Assembly (NCBI GenBank): GCA_029779695.1
Contig: JAKPAB010000085.1
Span: forward strand, 1 to 46,974
DNA from: Bacillota bacterium
Lineage (GTDB): Bacteria; Bacillota; Clostridia; Lachnospirales; Lachnospiraceae
Direction: 5' to 3'
Length of the DNA stretch: 46,974 nt
Part shown: positions 38,139 to 46,974 of the stretch, one piece after another
How positions within the stretch are numbered: the first letter of the stretch is position 1
How the letters are laid out: each line of letters begins with the position of its first letter
Translations under genes and position numbers: made by a program
The notes under the pieces: generated by a model
What the model was told of the DNA's origin: nothing
The model's input: only the letters and a program-made list of their open reading frames with translations
Databases searched by the model: none

Positions 38139-39308
38139 ATGAAGGTACAGTATCAAAAAGGGAAAAATAAAAGGTTCATGATCCTGGATGGTGATAAATA
38201 TCCGGAAAATTATGAGACAGAGATGATGAAGGAAAATAACATCGGTGCTCTTTTGCCATTTTATTCAGTGGAGAAAGATGGAAAGATCCAGTACTGGTAC
38301 GATATAACCGGACAGAGATCCCTAGAAGAGTATCTGCTTCAGGAGGGAATAAATATCGAGATTCTGTACAAGATCTTTTTATATCTTAAGCTTGCAGTCG
38401 AAGAGATTCAGGATTACCTAATATCTGAAGAACATATTCTTATGCAACCGGATACGGTTTTTATAAAAAAGGAAAATGATAGTGGAATAGGGCTATGCTT
38501 TTTTCCTCAAAACAATAATGAGATTGCACTTCTTCCAATAGGAGAGTATTTAATCAATAATGCAGATCACAGGAATAAAGAGGTAACATTTATCTGCTAC
38601 AAATTATATGAGATGATACAGGAACCAGGGTTTTTATATTCTGAGCTAATATCAGAAATCAAAGATCAGATTGATAAAACTGAGAAAATAGAAGACAAGA
38701 TAATGAGGAATACTTTTTCTGCTGAAATGATTGAAATGAGTACAGATCCTTTAGAAAAAAACAAAAAAGTCATAATACCTGAATATGATAACGATATTAA
38801 TAATGAAAAGGAATCTGCTGGCATATATAAGGTTAGATATGATGATAAAAATGATCAGAAGAAAAATGAAAAAAGAGATATTTTCATGAAAACTATTAAG
38901 GTAATCAAGCGAAAAATAAACGAAAAAATAGAAATGATACTAGATAAAGTATATGAGATTTTCCCACAATTAAGAGATATTACAGGTAAAAAACTTGATA
39001 CTAAAAAAGATGAAGCTGTAGGCAGACTGATATATGAGGGTAACTCTGGAGAAAGTGATTATTGTATAGACCAGAAAGCATTTAAAATAGGCAAAGATAA
39101 AAAACGGTCAGATGCTTTTTTGCATTCGCAAAAAATAAATAGGGCACATTCAGTTATAGAAAGAAAAAATGGAAGATTTTATCTAAAAGATCTGAATTCA
39201 AAAAGTGGAACATATCATAATGGAAGGAGATTGGAACACGGAGAATACGTCAAGCTAGAAGAAATGGATACCATAAGCTTTGCTGATGTGCCATACCGCT
39301 TCGCCTAA
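38139..39308 (+). CDS. FHA-domain protein of the pilus locus (DUF6382-like N-terminus)
   Basis: 389 residues, no signal peptide. The N-terminal 170 residues (ITGQRSLEEYLLQEGINIEI onward) match what I recall as DUF6382, often paired with FHA in Clostridia. A Lys/Glu-rich linker follows (about 200-260). The C-terminal FHA domain (about 315-389) shows KIGKDKKRSD, INRAHSVIE and LNSKSGTYHNGRRL, the phosphothreonine-binding pattern G-x-(R/K)..S-R-x-H..N-G; here the usual SRxHA Ser-Arg is NRAHS. FHA domains read Ser/Thr phosphorylation, which suggests the pilus is under kinase control. No kinase gene is in this window. It is the last gene of the locus. Confidence 0.82.
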   Translation: MKVQYQKGKNKRFMILDGDKYPENYETEMMKENNIGALLPFYSVEKDGKIQYWYDITGQRSLEEYLLQEGINIEILYKIFLYLKLAVEEIQDYLISEEHILMQPDTVFIKKENDSGIGLCFFPQNNNEIALLPIGEYLINNADHRNKEVTFICYKLYEMIQEPGFLYSELISEIKDQIDKTEKIEDKIMRNTFSAEMIEMSTDPLEKNKKVIIPEYDNDINNEKESAGIYKVRYDDKNDQKKNEKRDIFMKTIKVIKRKINEKIEMILDKVYEIFPQLRDITGKKLDTKKDEAVGRLIYEGNSGESDYCIDQKAFKIGKDKKRSDAFLHSQKINRAHSVIERKNGRFYLKDLNSKSGTYHNGRRLEHGEYVKLEEMDTISFADVPYRFA

Positions 39309-39314
39309 GCTATG

Positions 39315-39343
39315 TTGACAAGAACTGTTTTTTTGGATATTAT
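39315..39343 (+). promoter_or_regulatory. Promoter of the SRP RNA gene
   Basis: A perfect -35 TTGACA (39315-39320), a 17-base spacer and -10 TATTAT (39338-39343). It predicts a start near 39350, shortly before the first base of the SRP RNA helix. It begins only seven bases after the FHA gene stop. Confidence 0.85.
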
Positions 39344-39349
39344 GGTTCA

Positions 39350-39510
39350 GCTGGAATAGTTACAGCTGTTAATGGACCCCGGATGACTTCCGGTCCTACG
39401 CAATGAGCGCCTTTGAACCGTGTCAGATCAGGAATGAAGCAGCACTAAAATGGATTGCACATGTGCCGTAGGGAACCCGGTGGTATGTACGGGGCCCGTT
39501 AACAGCTGTA
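39350..39510 (+). ncRNA. ffs: Signal recognition particle RNA (4.5S/small cytoplasmic type)
   Basis: The RNA binds Ffh and targets nascent membrane proteins. The domain IV core GTCAGATCAGGAATGAAGCA (39422-39441) carries the GGAA tetraloop at 39431-39434, closed by TCA/TGA, and the AAGCAGCA asymmetric side. The ends pair in a long helix: 39362-39380 with 39491-39509, 17 of 19 positions complementary. Total length near 150-160 bases lies between the E. coli 4.5S and the Bacillus large form, so a full Alu domain is unlikely. The hairpin GGACC...GGTCC (39374-39396) is a competing fold. Exact ends follow from the promoter and helix and are approximate. Confidence 0.9.
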
Positions 39511-39535
39511 TTTTATTGTAAATAATATATATATA

Positions 39536-39566
39536 AAAGGAGACGGTAATAAGCCGTCTCCTTTCT
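39536..39566 (+). terminator. Terminator of the SRP RNA gene
   Basis: AAAGGAGACGG (39536-39546) pairs perfectly with CCGTCTCCTTT (39554-39564) around TAATAAG, then TTT-rich sequence. It lies 26 bases after the SRP RNA helix. Confidence 0.88.
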
Positions 39567-39631
39567 TTACTTTCACGTACAAAACAGATAAAATTATTCT
39601 GAATAATATCCTCTGATAAATAGGAGTTTTT

Positions 39632-40276
39632 ATGGGTGCAAAAGATAAAACAGAAGATGTGCTTCGCAAGATACACGTATACCTTGCGACAGCTGAACCA
39701 TATCCAAACAGTTCCAGGCGAGTTGTTGTAGACAGACAGGACTTCTTAGCATTGCTAAAGGAGCTTAGTATCTGTGTCGGTGATATGATGGATGAGTACG
39801 AATTTACTCAGGAAACCAAGGAAAAGGCCGATAGGGAACTACGAAGAAAAGGCGAAGAACTAAAAAGTGATGCCAAGAGAGATGCGGAAGATATATATGC
39901 TGCATCTATTATCTATACAGATCAAGCACTTCGCGAGATCCAGGTTTCTATAGACCGGGCTCAGAAACGATTGACAGAACTATTTGATTCTACCAGATAT
40001 GAACTAGACAAACAGAGAAGTGAGGCCAAGGATAATCAGATGGAACTCATTTCTAAAATGGAGGATCTAAAGGATACCAATAAGTATCTTAGACTTATTG
40101 AGGATGAAAATCTTAGGATCCAAAAGAAAAAGGAAAGAGACAAAAAAGAAGAAGAGGAATTTGAGTCTGGCCAAGACCAACATGAAGGACCCAAGATAAC
40201 AGTTAATATGGATTATTTGAAGAAAATGGGAATGGCAATGCCGGGAGAAGAAGATAATGACGATGAAGATATTTAA
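39632..40276 (+). CDS. Coiled-coil protein of unknown function
   Basis: 214 residues, no signal peptide or membrane helix. A short N-terminal part ([36 protein letters not shown], about 7-42) is followed by about 120 residues of heptad-type charged helix ([20 protein letters not shown] to [19 protein letters not shown]), then an acidic tail. The layout resembles DivIVA/ATP-synthase-b-like proteins annotated as coiled coils in Clostridia, but I do not recognise a family with confidence. The region [20 protein letters not shown] near 190-210 is a distinct conserved-looking tail. The next gene starts inside this one (20-base overlap), so co-expression with the hydratase is likely. Confidence 0.65.
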   Translation: MGAKDKTEDVLRKIHVYLATAEPYPNSSRRVVVDRQDFLALLKELSICVGDMMDEYEFTQETKEKADRELRRKGEELKSDAKRDAEDIYAASIIYTDQALREIQVSIDRAQKRLTELFDSTRYELDKQRSEAKDNQMELISKMEDLKDTNKYLRLIEDENLRIQKKKERDKKEEEEFESGQDQHEGPKITVNMDYLKKMGMAMPGEEDNDDEDI

Positions 40277-42542
40277 TGATGGCATTTATCTTGTTAATCA
40301 GACTGAGATAATTGAAGCTGGATCAGAGTCCAGAGAGAAGCTTATATCAATGGGAAAAAACATTGATTCACAGGAAGCTTCAAAGGGTACTATATCCTAT
40401 GGGGTTCTATCTAAACACAATACTTCGGGTAGTATGGATAATCTGAAGATCCGTTTTGATAAGCTTACTTCACACGATATAACATATGTAGGAATCATTC
40501 AGACAGCAAGAGCATCGGGTCTAGAGAGTTTTCCGATGCCATATGTGCTGACAAATTGTCATAACAGCCTATGTGCTGTTGGTGGAACAATTAACGAGGA
40601 CGACCATGTCTTTGGATTGTCAGCTGCGAAAAAATATGGTGGTATGTACGTGCCGCCACATATGGCTGTGATTCACCAGTTCGCAAGGGAAATGCTAGCT
40701 CGTTGTGGCGATATGATATTAGGTTCTGATTCACATACCAGATATGGTGCGCTTGGAACGATGGCTATAGGCGAGGGCGGCCCGGAACTTGTTAAACAGC
40801 TTTTGAACAAGACTTATGATATTAAAAGACCTGAGGTAATGGCGATTTATCTTACAGGTAAGCCGAATATAGGGGTAGGACCACAGGATATTGCATTGGC
40901 AATAATCAAGAGCGTTTTTGATAAGGGTATCGTAAAAAATAAAATCATGGAATTTGTGGGTCCTGGAATAGATAATCTATCAATAGATTATAGAATCGGA
41001 ATAGATGTAATGACTACAGAGACCACCTGCTTGTCATCAATATGGAAGACGGACGACGAAGTTAGGGATTTTTATGATGTTCATGGACGTGTAAATGATT
41101 ATTCAGAGCTTTCTCCATCAGATGTAGCATATTATGATGGACTTGTTTTGGTTGACCTTTCTTCGATCAGACCTATGATCGCTATGCCGTTTCATCCTAG
41201 TAATGCATATACGATAGCTGAGCTGTATGAGAATCTAGATGATATAATTCATGAAACAGAGGAAAAGGCCAAGGTGAGTTTTGGAAATGAAATTAATTTT
41301 TCACTTCATGATAAGATAAAAAATCATAAATTATATGTTGACCAGGGTGTTATTGCGGGATGTGCCGGCGGTGGTTATGAGAATATAACTGATGCGGCAG
41401 ACATACTTAGAGGTAACAGTATAGGCGATGGTGCGTTTTCACTGAGTGTATATCCCGCCAGCATGCCTATATATATGCAGATACTTAAAAATGGAGTTGC
41501 AGCAGATATTATGGAAACAGGTGCCGTTCTGAAAACCGCATTTTGTGGCCCATGTTTTGGAGCAGGCGATACACCTAGTAATAATGCATTCTCAATAAGA
41601 CATTCCACAAGAAATTTCCCCAACAGAGAGGGAAGCAAGGTTCAGGATGGACAGATTGCATCAGTTGCACTTATGGATGCTAGATCTATTGCTGCAACAG
41701 CAGCAAATCATGGAATGTTGACATCAGCAGAAGATTTTGATGGAAATTACACCAAGCCAAAGTATTATTTTGACGGAGAAATATATAAGAACAGAGTTTT
41801 TGATAGTCATGGTAAGCCCGATCCGGATACAGAGCTAAGATTTGGCCCTAACATCAAAGATTGGCCAGAGATGCAGCCGCTTCCTGAAAACTTGCTGCTG
41901 AAGGTCGTGGCTGAGATCCATGATCCCGTAACAACCACAGATGAACTAATCCCTTCGGGAGAGACATCATCCTATAGATCAAATCCTCTTAAACTGGCAG
42001 AATTCACACTTTCAAGAAAGGACCCTGGCTACGTTGGAAGAACCAAGAAAGTGAAAAAAGCATATGACTTATTCCTAGAAGGCAAAAAGCCAGACAAAGA
42101 GTTTGATGAAATTGGAACAGTACTGGATACACTAGAGCAGGCCGGCATGGATGTCAGCAGATCATTTGGAATAGGAAGCACTATTTTTGCAGTAAAGCCA
42201 GGTGATGGATCGGCAAGAGAACAGGCTGCTTCATGCCAGAAAGTACTGGGAGGATGGGCAAATATTGCGAATGAATATGCAACTAAAAGATACAGATCTA
42301 ATTTAATTAACTGGGGAATGGTACCTTTTACCATTCCAAGAGGAGAACTTCCATTTAAAAATGGTGACTATATTTATGTAAAAAACATAAGAAAAGGAAT
42401 AGACTCCGGAAGTGAGAGCTTTGAAGCGTTTGTTGTGTCGGGAACTGAAATCAAAGAAATTAGTCTGAATATAGATTCATTGACCTCCGATGAAAGAGAA
42501 ATCATTTTGAAAGGCTGCTTGATAAATTATTATAGAGCATAA
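40257..42542 (+). CDS. Aconitase-family hydratase (YbhJ-like)
   Basis: 761 residues with an aconitase-type [4Fe-4S] hydro-lyase layout. Cluster ligands are C369 ([10 protein letters not shown]) and C430 and C433 (CGPC in [16 protein letters not shown]). Other motifs include [21 protein letters not shown] (about residues 155-175), and [17 protein letters not shown] near the C-terminus, where the swivel domain begins. The classic aconitase GSCTNS is replaced by GCAGGG, as in E. coli YbhJ and related proteins annotated 'hydratase'. The true substrate is uncertain: aconitate is possible. The start ATG overlaps the coiled-coil gene by 20 bases; ATG 40263 is an alternative. Confidence 0.85.
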   Translation: MTMKIFNDGIYLVNQTEIIEAGSESREKLISMGKNIDSQEASKGTISYGVLSKHNTSGSMDNLKIRFDKLTSHDITYVGIIQTARASGLESFPMPYVLTNCHNSLCAVGGTINEDDHVFGLSAAKKYGGMYVPPHMAVIHQFAREMLARCGDMILGSDSHTRYGALGTMAIGEGGPELVKQLLNKTYDIKRPEVMAIYLTGKPNIGVGPQDIALAIIKSVFDKGIVKNKIMEFVGPGIDNLSIDYRIGIDVMTTETTCLSSIWKTDDEVRDFYDVHGRVNDYSELSPSDVAYYDGLVLVDLSSIRPMIAMPFHPSNAYTIAELYENLDDIIHETEEKAKVSFGNEINFSLHDKIKNHKLYVDQGVIAGCAGGGYENITDAADILRGNSIGDGAFSLSVYPASMPIYMQILKNGVAADIMETGAVLKTAFCGPCFGAGDTPSNNAFSIRHSTRNFPNREGSKVQDGQIASVALMDARSIAATAANHGMLTSAEDFDGNYTKPKYYFDGEIYKNRVFDSHGKPDPDTELRFGPNIKDWPEMQPLPENLLLKVVAEIHDPVTTTDELIPSGETSSYRSNPLKLAEFTLSRKDPGYVGRTKKVKKAYDLFLEGKKPDKEFDEIGTVLDTLEQAGMDVSRSFGIGSTIFAVKPGDGSAREQAASCQKVLGGWANIANEYATKRYRSNLINWGMVPFTIPRGELPFKNGDYIYVKNIRKGIDSGSESFEAFVVSGTEIKEISLNIDSLTSDEREIILKGCLINYYRA

Positions 42543-42573
42543 AAATATTAACAGTAAATTAACGGAGATAAGA

Positions 42574-43941
42574 ATGGAAAAAAATACAGGCAGCAACACT
42601 TCAGAAAGTAACATAAATTTTGGTAATGATGAAAAGAAGAAGGTATATGTTTTTGCTAAAGCAGCTGTAATATCAGCTATTTTAATTATAATATTTTACT
42701 TTTGTGTAAAGAGATACTCAGGCCTGAAAAATGTGCTGGACACGATTAATGTTGTATTTAGACCATTTGTTATCGGATTTGCCACAGCATTTATTTTGAC
42801 ACCTATTATGTCTTTTTTTGAAAGACATCTTAGAAATCTTATACTTCCAAGAGTTAAAAATAAGGAAGGTGCCAAAAAGCGAATAAGGATTTTTTCATCA
42901 ATTATTTCTACAGTGATATTAATTGCAATGATTATAGTATTTCTATGGGCGGTAGTCCCTCAGATAGTACAAACACTGACTTATATTTTTAATCATATTG
43001 AAGAACAGTTGGTAACAGTGCTTGATTGGGCCGATAATATCACAGGCAAAAGATTTACCGCTGCACTTACTGATGCTAAACAGATAAAGAATATAGAGAG
43101 CTTTCTTGCAAGGGCTAAAATCGTTGTAATGGACTATTTAAATTGGGGAGAAACCTCCAATATGGTAAAGCAAATAACATCAGGTGTGATTGATGTAGGA
43201 AAAATATTTGCTCAGATACTTATAGGTCTATTTGCAGCTATATATTTCATGATAGACAAGGAAAAGTATAAGGCAATACTAAAAAAGATGCTTTATGGAT
43301 TATGCCCAGTCAAAGTATCGAATCAGGTTATGGATATAATGAGAAAGGCTAATGATATTTTCTATGGTTTCTTTGTAGGGAAAATCATTGATTCAATAAT
43401 TATTGGTCTTATATGTTACGTGTGTATGCTTATATTCAGAATGCCGTACTCGGTTTTGGTTTCTGTTATAGTAGGAGTTACAAACGTGATTCCTGTATTT
43501 GGACCTTATATTGGAGCTGTACCAACGGTTACAATAATATTTTTTACAAATCCAATGCAGGGAATTTATTTCTTGATATTTGTAATTATTTTGCAGCAGC
43601 TTGATGGAAACGTTATAGGACCAAAGATTCTAGGAGATTCAACAGGAGTATCTGCGTTTTGGGTATTGTTTTCAATAGTTATAGGTGGTGGATTCTTTGG
43701 ATTCTTTGGAATGTTGTTTGGCGTTCCTGTAGTTGCGTTGGTTTACTATATATTGAGTAAGGTTTTTGTAAATTTAGCAGTCAGAAAAGATCTTCCTACA
43801 GAAACAATGATTTACGAGAATCTAAGGGATGTTGATCCGGATACAAACGAATTTGTATTAAATCCTAAGACAGAAAAGAAAAAAATACTTATATTTGAAA
43901 ATTTTTTTAATAAAATGAATAAAGGTAAACACAAGGAATAA
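42574..43941 (+). CDS. AI-2E family transporter (PerM/YhhT-like permease)
   Basis: 455-residue inner-membrane protein with about eight helices. Recognisable elements are VVFRPFVIGFATAFILTPIMSFFE (near 60-83), FAQILIGLFAAIYFMIDKEKYK, and the family core NVIPVFGPYIGAVPTVTIIFF with LQQLDGNVIGPKILGDSTGVS (near 345-365). The name comes from TqsA, an AI-2 exporter, but most members have other or unknown substrates, including Na+/H+ exchange, so I give no substrate. An N-terminal polar stretch of about 30 residues is cytosolic. The Shine-Dalgarno is ACGGAGAT. It lies between the hydratase and the large TPR protein. Confidence 0.88.
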   Translation: MEKNTGSNTSESNINFGNDEKKKVYVFAKAAVISAILIIIFYFCVKRYSGLKNVLDTINVVFRPFVIGFATAFILTPIMSFFERHLRNLILPRVKNKEGAKKRIRIFSSIISTVILIAMIIVFLWAVVPQIVQTLTYIFNHIEEQLVTVLDWADNITGKRFTAALTDAKQIKNIESFLARAKIVVMDYLNWGETSNMVKQITSGVIDVGKIFAQILIGLFAAIYFMIDKEKYKAILKKMLYGLCPVKVSNQVMDIMRKANDIFYGFFVGKIIDSIIIGLICYVCMLIFRMPYSVLVSVIVGVTNVIPVFGPYIGAVPTVTIIFFTNPMQGIYFLIFVIILQQLDGNVIGPKILGDSTGVSAFWVLFSIVIGGGFFGFFGMLFGVPVVALVYYILSKVFVNLAVRKDLPTETMIYENLRDVDPDTNEFVLNPKTEKKKILIFENFFNKMNKGKHKE

Positions 43942-43960
43942 ATAAAGGAGCATACCTAAA

Positions 43961-46900
43961 TTGAGCGGATTCGGACAGGATTATAGAGATGAAATAAGGA
44001 ATATGGCGGGACTCCTAGCAGAAGGTCGAGAGGAAGAGGCACTCTCAGGACTCGACAACATGAACTGGAGAAAAATTCACAATATCAGTGCTATAGTTCA
44101 GGCAAGTGAATTATATGAAGCATGCGGCAGGGTGGAAGATGCAAAAGATCTTCTTCTCATGGCACATGAAAAATCCCCTATGGGAAGAGTTGTTCTTTAT
44201 CATCTTTGTTTGCTGTGTGTCAGACGAAGTGAGTATGAAGAGGCTAAAAAGTATTATGAAGATTATATAGAGATAGCTCCTCATGACTTTCAAAAATTTG
44301 TACTTAAATATTACTTGGCCAAGGCCAGAGAAGCAGATGAATATACACTGATTGCTATACTCGAAGAATTAAAAGAAAATGAGTTTGTTGACGAATGGGC
44401 ATATCAACTGGCATATCTGTATAACAAGACAGGTCAGGTTGATAAATGCATGTCTTTGTGCGATGAAATAGCACTTTATTATGGCGATGGTCCATATGTT
44501 GAAAAGGCTCTGGAATTAAAAATGTTGTATCATCCTTTAAATGATGAGCAGGAAAGACAGTACAGAAGGATCAGAGGTCTGCAAAAAGAAGAGGATCAGG
44601 AAAAGGATGGGGCAGAACAGGAATATCATCCAATTAAGGATAAGATCCCTGTTCCTGAGGCAGCTCCTGGCAAATTTGATACGGTTAATCTTCAAGCTGA
44701 AATTAGAAAAAATATAGATGAGATCATGCAAGCTACCGAAGCGGGGGAAGTTGATGAGACCCTTGAGAATATAGAAAACCTGGTAGGGGAACTTCCTTAT
44801 GTCAAAATGGATGATTATGAGGAAAAAGTTGATGAGAATGAAAAGAAAAATGGCGAAAACTCTATAATGGAACACTATCAAAAATACTTGGATGAGGAAT
44901 ATGACGGCCAGATGAGCATCGCGATTCCAGACATAAATATTTCAGATCCTCAGATCGAGGGTCAAATGACGATTCAGGATGTAATGAATAATTGGGAAAA
45001 AACAAAGCGTGCTGCGGAGGCTGCACTTAGCGATGCAGACAAGGCAAAATTTGAAAAAACAAAGGAAGTTGCGCTGGAAAAGGCAAACAGGATAATGACT
45101 CGTCTGGAAAAGGCAACACCGATGCTAGATGCTGGAACCAATCCGCACGAACTTATGAAAGAGGAAATCTTACATAAGGATTCTGATGATAATTATGCAA
45201 CAACTGGAGACTCGGAAAATATCAATACAGCTGATCTCGGAAAAGCGATAATTTCAGAGTCTGCAATAGTTGGCGCAGGAGCTATAGCAGCGGCAACCGC
45301 CATTGCAGCTGAAACTGTCAGAAAAGCAGCAGAAATTGGAGCAGAAAAAGAGTCAGTAGGAGCAGAGATTGCTGAGGCAGGAGCCAAAGCTTTAGTTGCA
45401 GATACGGAAGAGTCAACTAAAAATCCAGCGTTTACAGAACCAATGGAACCAAAAACAGAAGCATGGAAGACAGGGATTACATTTTCGATTCCTAAAATCA
45501 AAAAAACCGGGGATGTGTCAGGAGTAGGTCTTGAAATCCCGGTAGTAGATGAAAAAGGTAATTCGGAAGGAAAAGGGAAAGAAAAGTATAATAAGTCAAT
45601 AGACAATGAGATGAAGAGCTGGGAACCACCACATCTTGATTCTTCAGAAACCCATCCTGAGTCCGGCGACATAGACAATGGCAATGAACAAAAGAAGGAT
45701 AAGGTGTCATATCTAAACGCAACCAAGATAATGGAAGGCGTTAACGATATGCTTCAGCAGGAAATAGAGAGATTCGCCGGAAAAGACGAAAATGAAGTTC
45801 CTCAGATTAAAAAAGACACTAAAATGCTTTTAGATGATGATAAATTTGAAGATGAGGCAGGACAGGATCTTAATGATGATAAATCACAAGAATATACATC
45901 AGAAGTCAGAGATACATCAGATGCTCAAAAGCAAATAGAGGATGACAATCTAGAAACACAAAAGTTATCTGAAACAGAGAAGGCTGAGAATTCCGATGCT
46001 TATACTGAGGTGTGCGGAGAAGATGATTTGATGCAACTTCATATAAGCGGAGAGAAAGAAGAAAATTCTGATATTCAATCAGAAATTCCGGATGATGAAT
46101 ATATTCTGGCAGAAACGCTAGTAAGTCAGGATATGGCAAAAAAGCAGCTTAGGAAGATGACAGAAGAGGATAAAAATAAAGAAAAGACAAGAATTGATCT
46201 CGACAAAACAGTAGTTTTGGAGCAACTTGGCGATGAAATAAAAAATGTTTGTAATCAGGAAATTGAGGAAGATACAGAAGGCATTTCAGATAATTGTGAC
46301 GAGCCTGATGACATCTATGAAGATTGTCAACATAGGGAAATTGCAGATCTTACAGATGAGGAAAGAGAGCTTTTCTCTTATTTCCTACCTGTTCCCAATA
46401 TGAAAAAGACAATCTGCGGAGTTCTAACCAATGTTAAGGATAGATTAGACAGAAATGAAGGTCCTACGTCAGGAAATATAGCTATAGCTGGAGGACATGG
46501 AAGTGGCAAGACAACTATGGCAAAGGCTATAATTATGACGTTACAGACGGAGATGGATAAGCCTGGCAATAATATTGGACGAATAGATGCTGAAAAGCTT
46601 AATGATAAGAACTTCCAGGGAATTTATGAACGTATTAAAGGCGGATGCTTGGTAATAGAGCAAGCCGGAGACCTAAATAAAGAAACAGCAATTTCTTTAT
46701 CCCTTCTGATGAATAATGATAATGATGGGACATTGATAATCCTTGAAGACACCAAGGCAGGGATAAACCGTGCTATTGGTTTGGATGGTAATTTTGGTAA
46801 GAAGTTTACGGAGAGAATCGACATACCTGTATTTACGGTAGATGAATTGGTGAATTTTGGACAAAAGTATGCCAAGGATGAAGGATATACCGTAGATGAA

Positions 46901-46974
46901 ATGGGTAAGTTAGCTATGTATGACCGTATTACCAAGGAACAGAGGGGTGACCGCCCGATGTATCTAAGGGATGT
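43961..46974 (+). CDS. Very large TPR protein with C-terminal AAA-like domain (3' end outside window)
   Basis: The frame is open from TTG at 43961 (AAAGGAG eleven bases upstream) to the right edge, more than 1004 codons. Residues 1-190 form TPR-like helical repeats (EEALSGLDNMNWRKIHNISA, KKYYEDYIEIAPHDFQKFVL). About 200-830 is acidic, low-complexity, with an Ala-rich helix at about 428-485. An AAA-like P-loop domain starts near 835: Walker A GGHGSGKT at 844-851. The Walker B stretch reads CLVIEQAGDL (896-905), with Glu-Gln in place of Asp-Glu. The layout loosely recalls CbxX/SpoVK-type AAA proteins. I do not recognise a named family. No signal peptide is seen. Confidence 0.75.
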   Translation, partial: MSGFGQDYRDEIRNMAGLLAEGREEEALSGLDNMNWRKIHNISAIVQASELYEACGRVEDAKDLLLMAHEKSPMGRVVLYHLCLLCVRRSEYEEAKKYYEDYIEIAPHDFQKFVLKYYLAKAREADEYTLIAILEELKENEFVDEWAYQLAYLYNKTGQVDKCMSLCDEIALYYGDGPYVEKALELKMLYHPLNDEQERQYRRIRGLQKEEDQEKDGAEQEYHPIKDKIPVPEAAPGKFDTVNLQAEIRKNIDEIMQATEAGEVDETLENIENLVGELPYVKMDDYEEKVDENEKKNGENSIMEHYQKYLDEEYDGQMSIAIPDINISDPQIEGQMTIQDVMNNWEKTKRAAEAALSDADKAKFEKTKEVALEKANRIMTRLEKATPMLDAGTNPHELMKEEILHKDSDDNYATTGDSENINTADLGKAIISESAIVGAGAIAAATAIAAETVRKAAEIGAEKESVGAEIAEAGAKALVADTEESTKNPAFTEPMEPKTEAWKTGITFSIPKIKKTGDVSGVGLEIPVVDEKGNSEGKGKEKYNKSIDNEMKSWEPPHLDSSETHPESGDIDNGNEQKKDKVSYLNATKIMEGVNDMLQQEIERFAGKDENEVPQIKKDTKMLLDDDKFEDEAGQDLNDDKSQEYTSEVRDTSDAQKQIEDDNLETQKLSETEKAENSDAYTEVCGEDDLMQLHISGEKEENSDIQSEIPDDEYILAETLVSQDMAKKQLRKMTEEDKNKEKTRIDLDKTVVLEQLGDEIKNVCNQEIEEDTEGISDNCDEPDDIYEDCQHREIADLTDEERELFSYFLPVPNMKKTICGVLTNVKDRLDRNEGPTSGNIAIAGGHGSGKTTMAKAIIMTLQTEMDKPGNNIGRIDAEKLNDKNFQGIYERIKGGCLVIEQAGDLNKETAISLSLLMNNDNDGTLIILEDTKAGINRAIGLDGNFGKKFTERIDIPVFTVDELVNFGQKYAKDEGYTVDEMGKLAMYDRITKEQRGDRPMYLRD

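Noticed and set aside
45193-45726. 177-residue Ser/Ala-rich minus-strand frame
   Set aside because: It is the complement of the Ala-rich and acidic part of the large TPR protein, whose frame is uninterrupted.

Overview
The window reads as chromosome of an AT-rich, low-GC Gram-positive anaerobe. The best fit is a motile member of the Lachnospiraceae (Butyrivibrio/Roseburia/Lachnospira-like). This is inferred from gene families and order (gdpP-rplI-dnaB, dnaX-ybaB-recR, a clostridial 2[4Fe-4S] ferredoxin, a DUF5702-containing Tad locus), AGA-rich codon use and frequent TTG/GTG starts; no 16S gene is present. Genes are dense, most are on the + strand, and I see no insertion sequence, prophage or CRISPR array.

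Layout. 1-2.6 kb: end of gdpP, then rplI and dnaB, closed by a strong bidirectional terminator. 2.6-3.6 kb (minus): a small ferredoxin and mecA. 3.6-4.2 kb: a 616-base gap with no gene but with a riboswitch-like set of alternating complementary segments, ahead of a membrane-anchored GH18 protein. 6.0-8.0 kb: a Sua5-type tRNA threonylcarbamoylation gene, a low-molecular-weight phosphatase-like protein lacking its catalytic cysteine, and a dCMP deaminase. 8.2-16.8 kb: a complete nine-gene V/A-type ATPase operon in the Enterococcus hirae ntp order (G-like, I, K, E, C, F, A, B, D); subunit K keeps all five Na+ ligands. 16.9-17.6 kb (minus): greA and tRNA-Ser(CGA). 17.7-24.2 kb: a tocopherol-cyclase-like protein, pepD, an atypical phosphofructokinase, dnaX, ybaB and recR. 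24.3-29.6 kb: a 1067-residue unknown protein, flagellin and a FliS-like chaperone.

29.9-39.3 kb is a Tad/Flp-type pilus locus: prepilin peptidase, a TadZ without a P-loop, TadA, TadB, TadC, a 61-residue Flp-like pilin, a DUF5702 protein, a pseudopilin fused to two HxxxxC/CxxC modules, a second prepilin peptidase, a small TadE-like pseudopilin and an FHA protein. There is no secretin, as expected for a single-membrane cell. It is followed by the SRP RNA gene with its own promoter and terminator. 39.6-47 kb: a coiled-coil protein, a YbhJ-like aconitase-family hydratase, an AI-2E family permease, and the first 1004 codons of a very large TPR protein with a C-terminal AAA-like domain whose Walker B is degenerate; that gene runs off the right edge.

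The most unusual material is the pilus locus (pseudo-ATPase TadZ, two peptidases, metal-site pseudopilin), the catalytically dead phosphatase homologue beside sua5, the alternating-stem leader at about 3.88-4.10 kb, the large protein before flagellin, and the TPR/AAA protein at the right edge.
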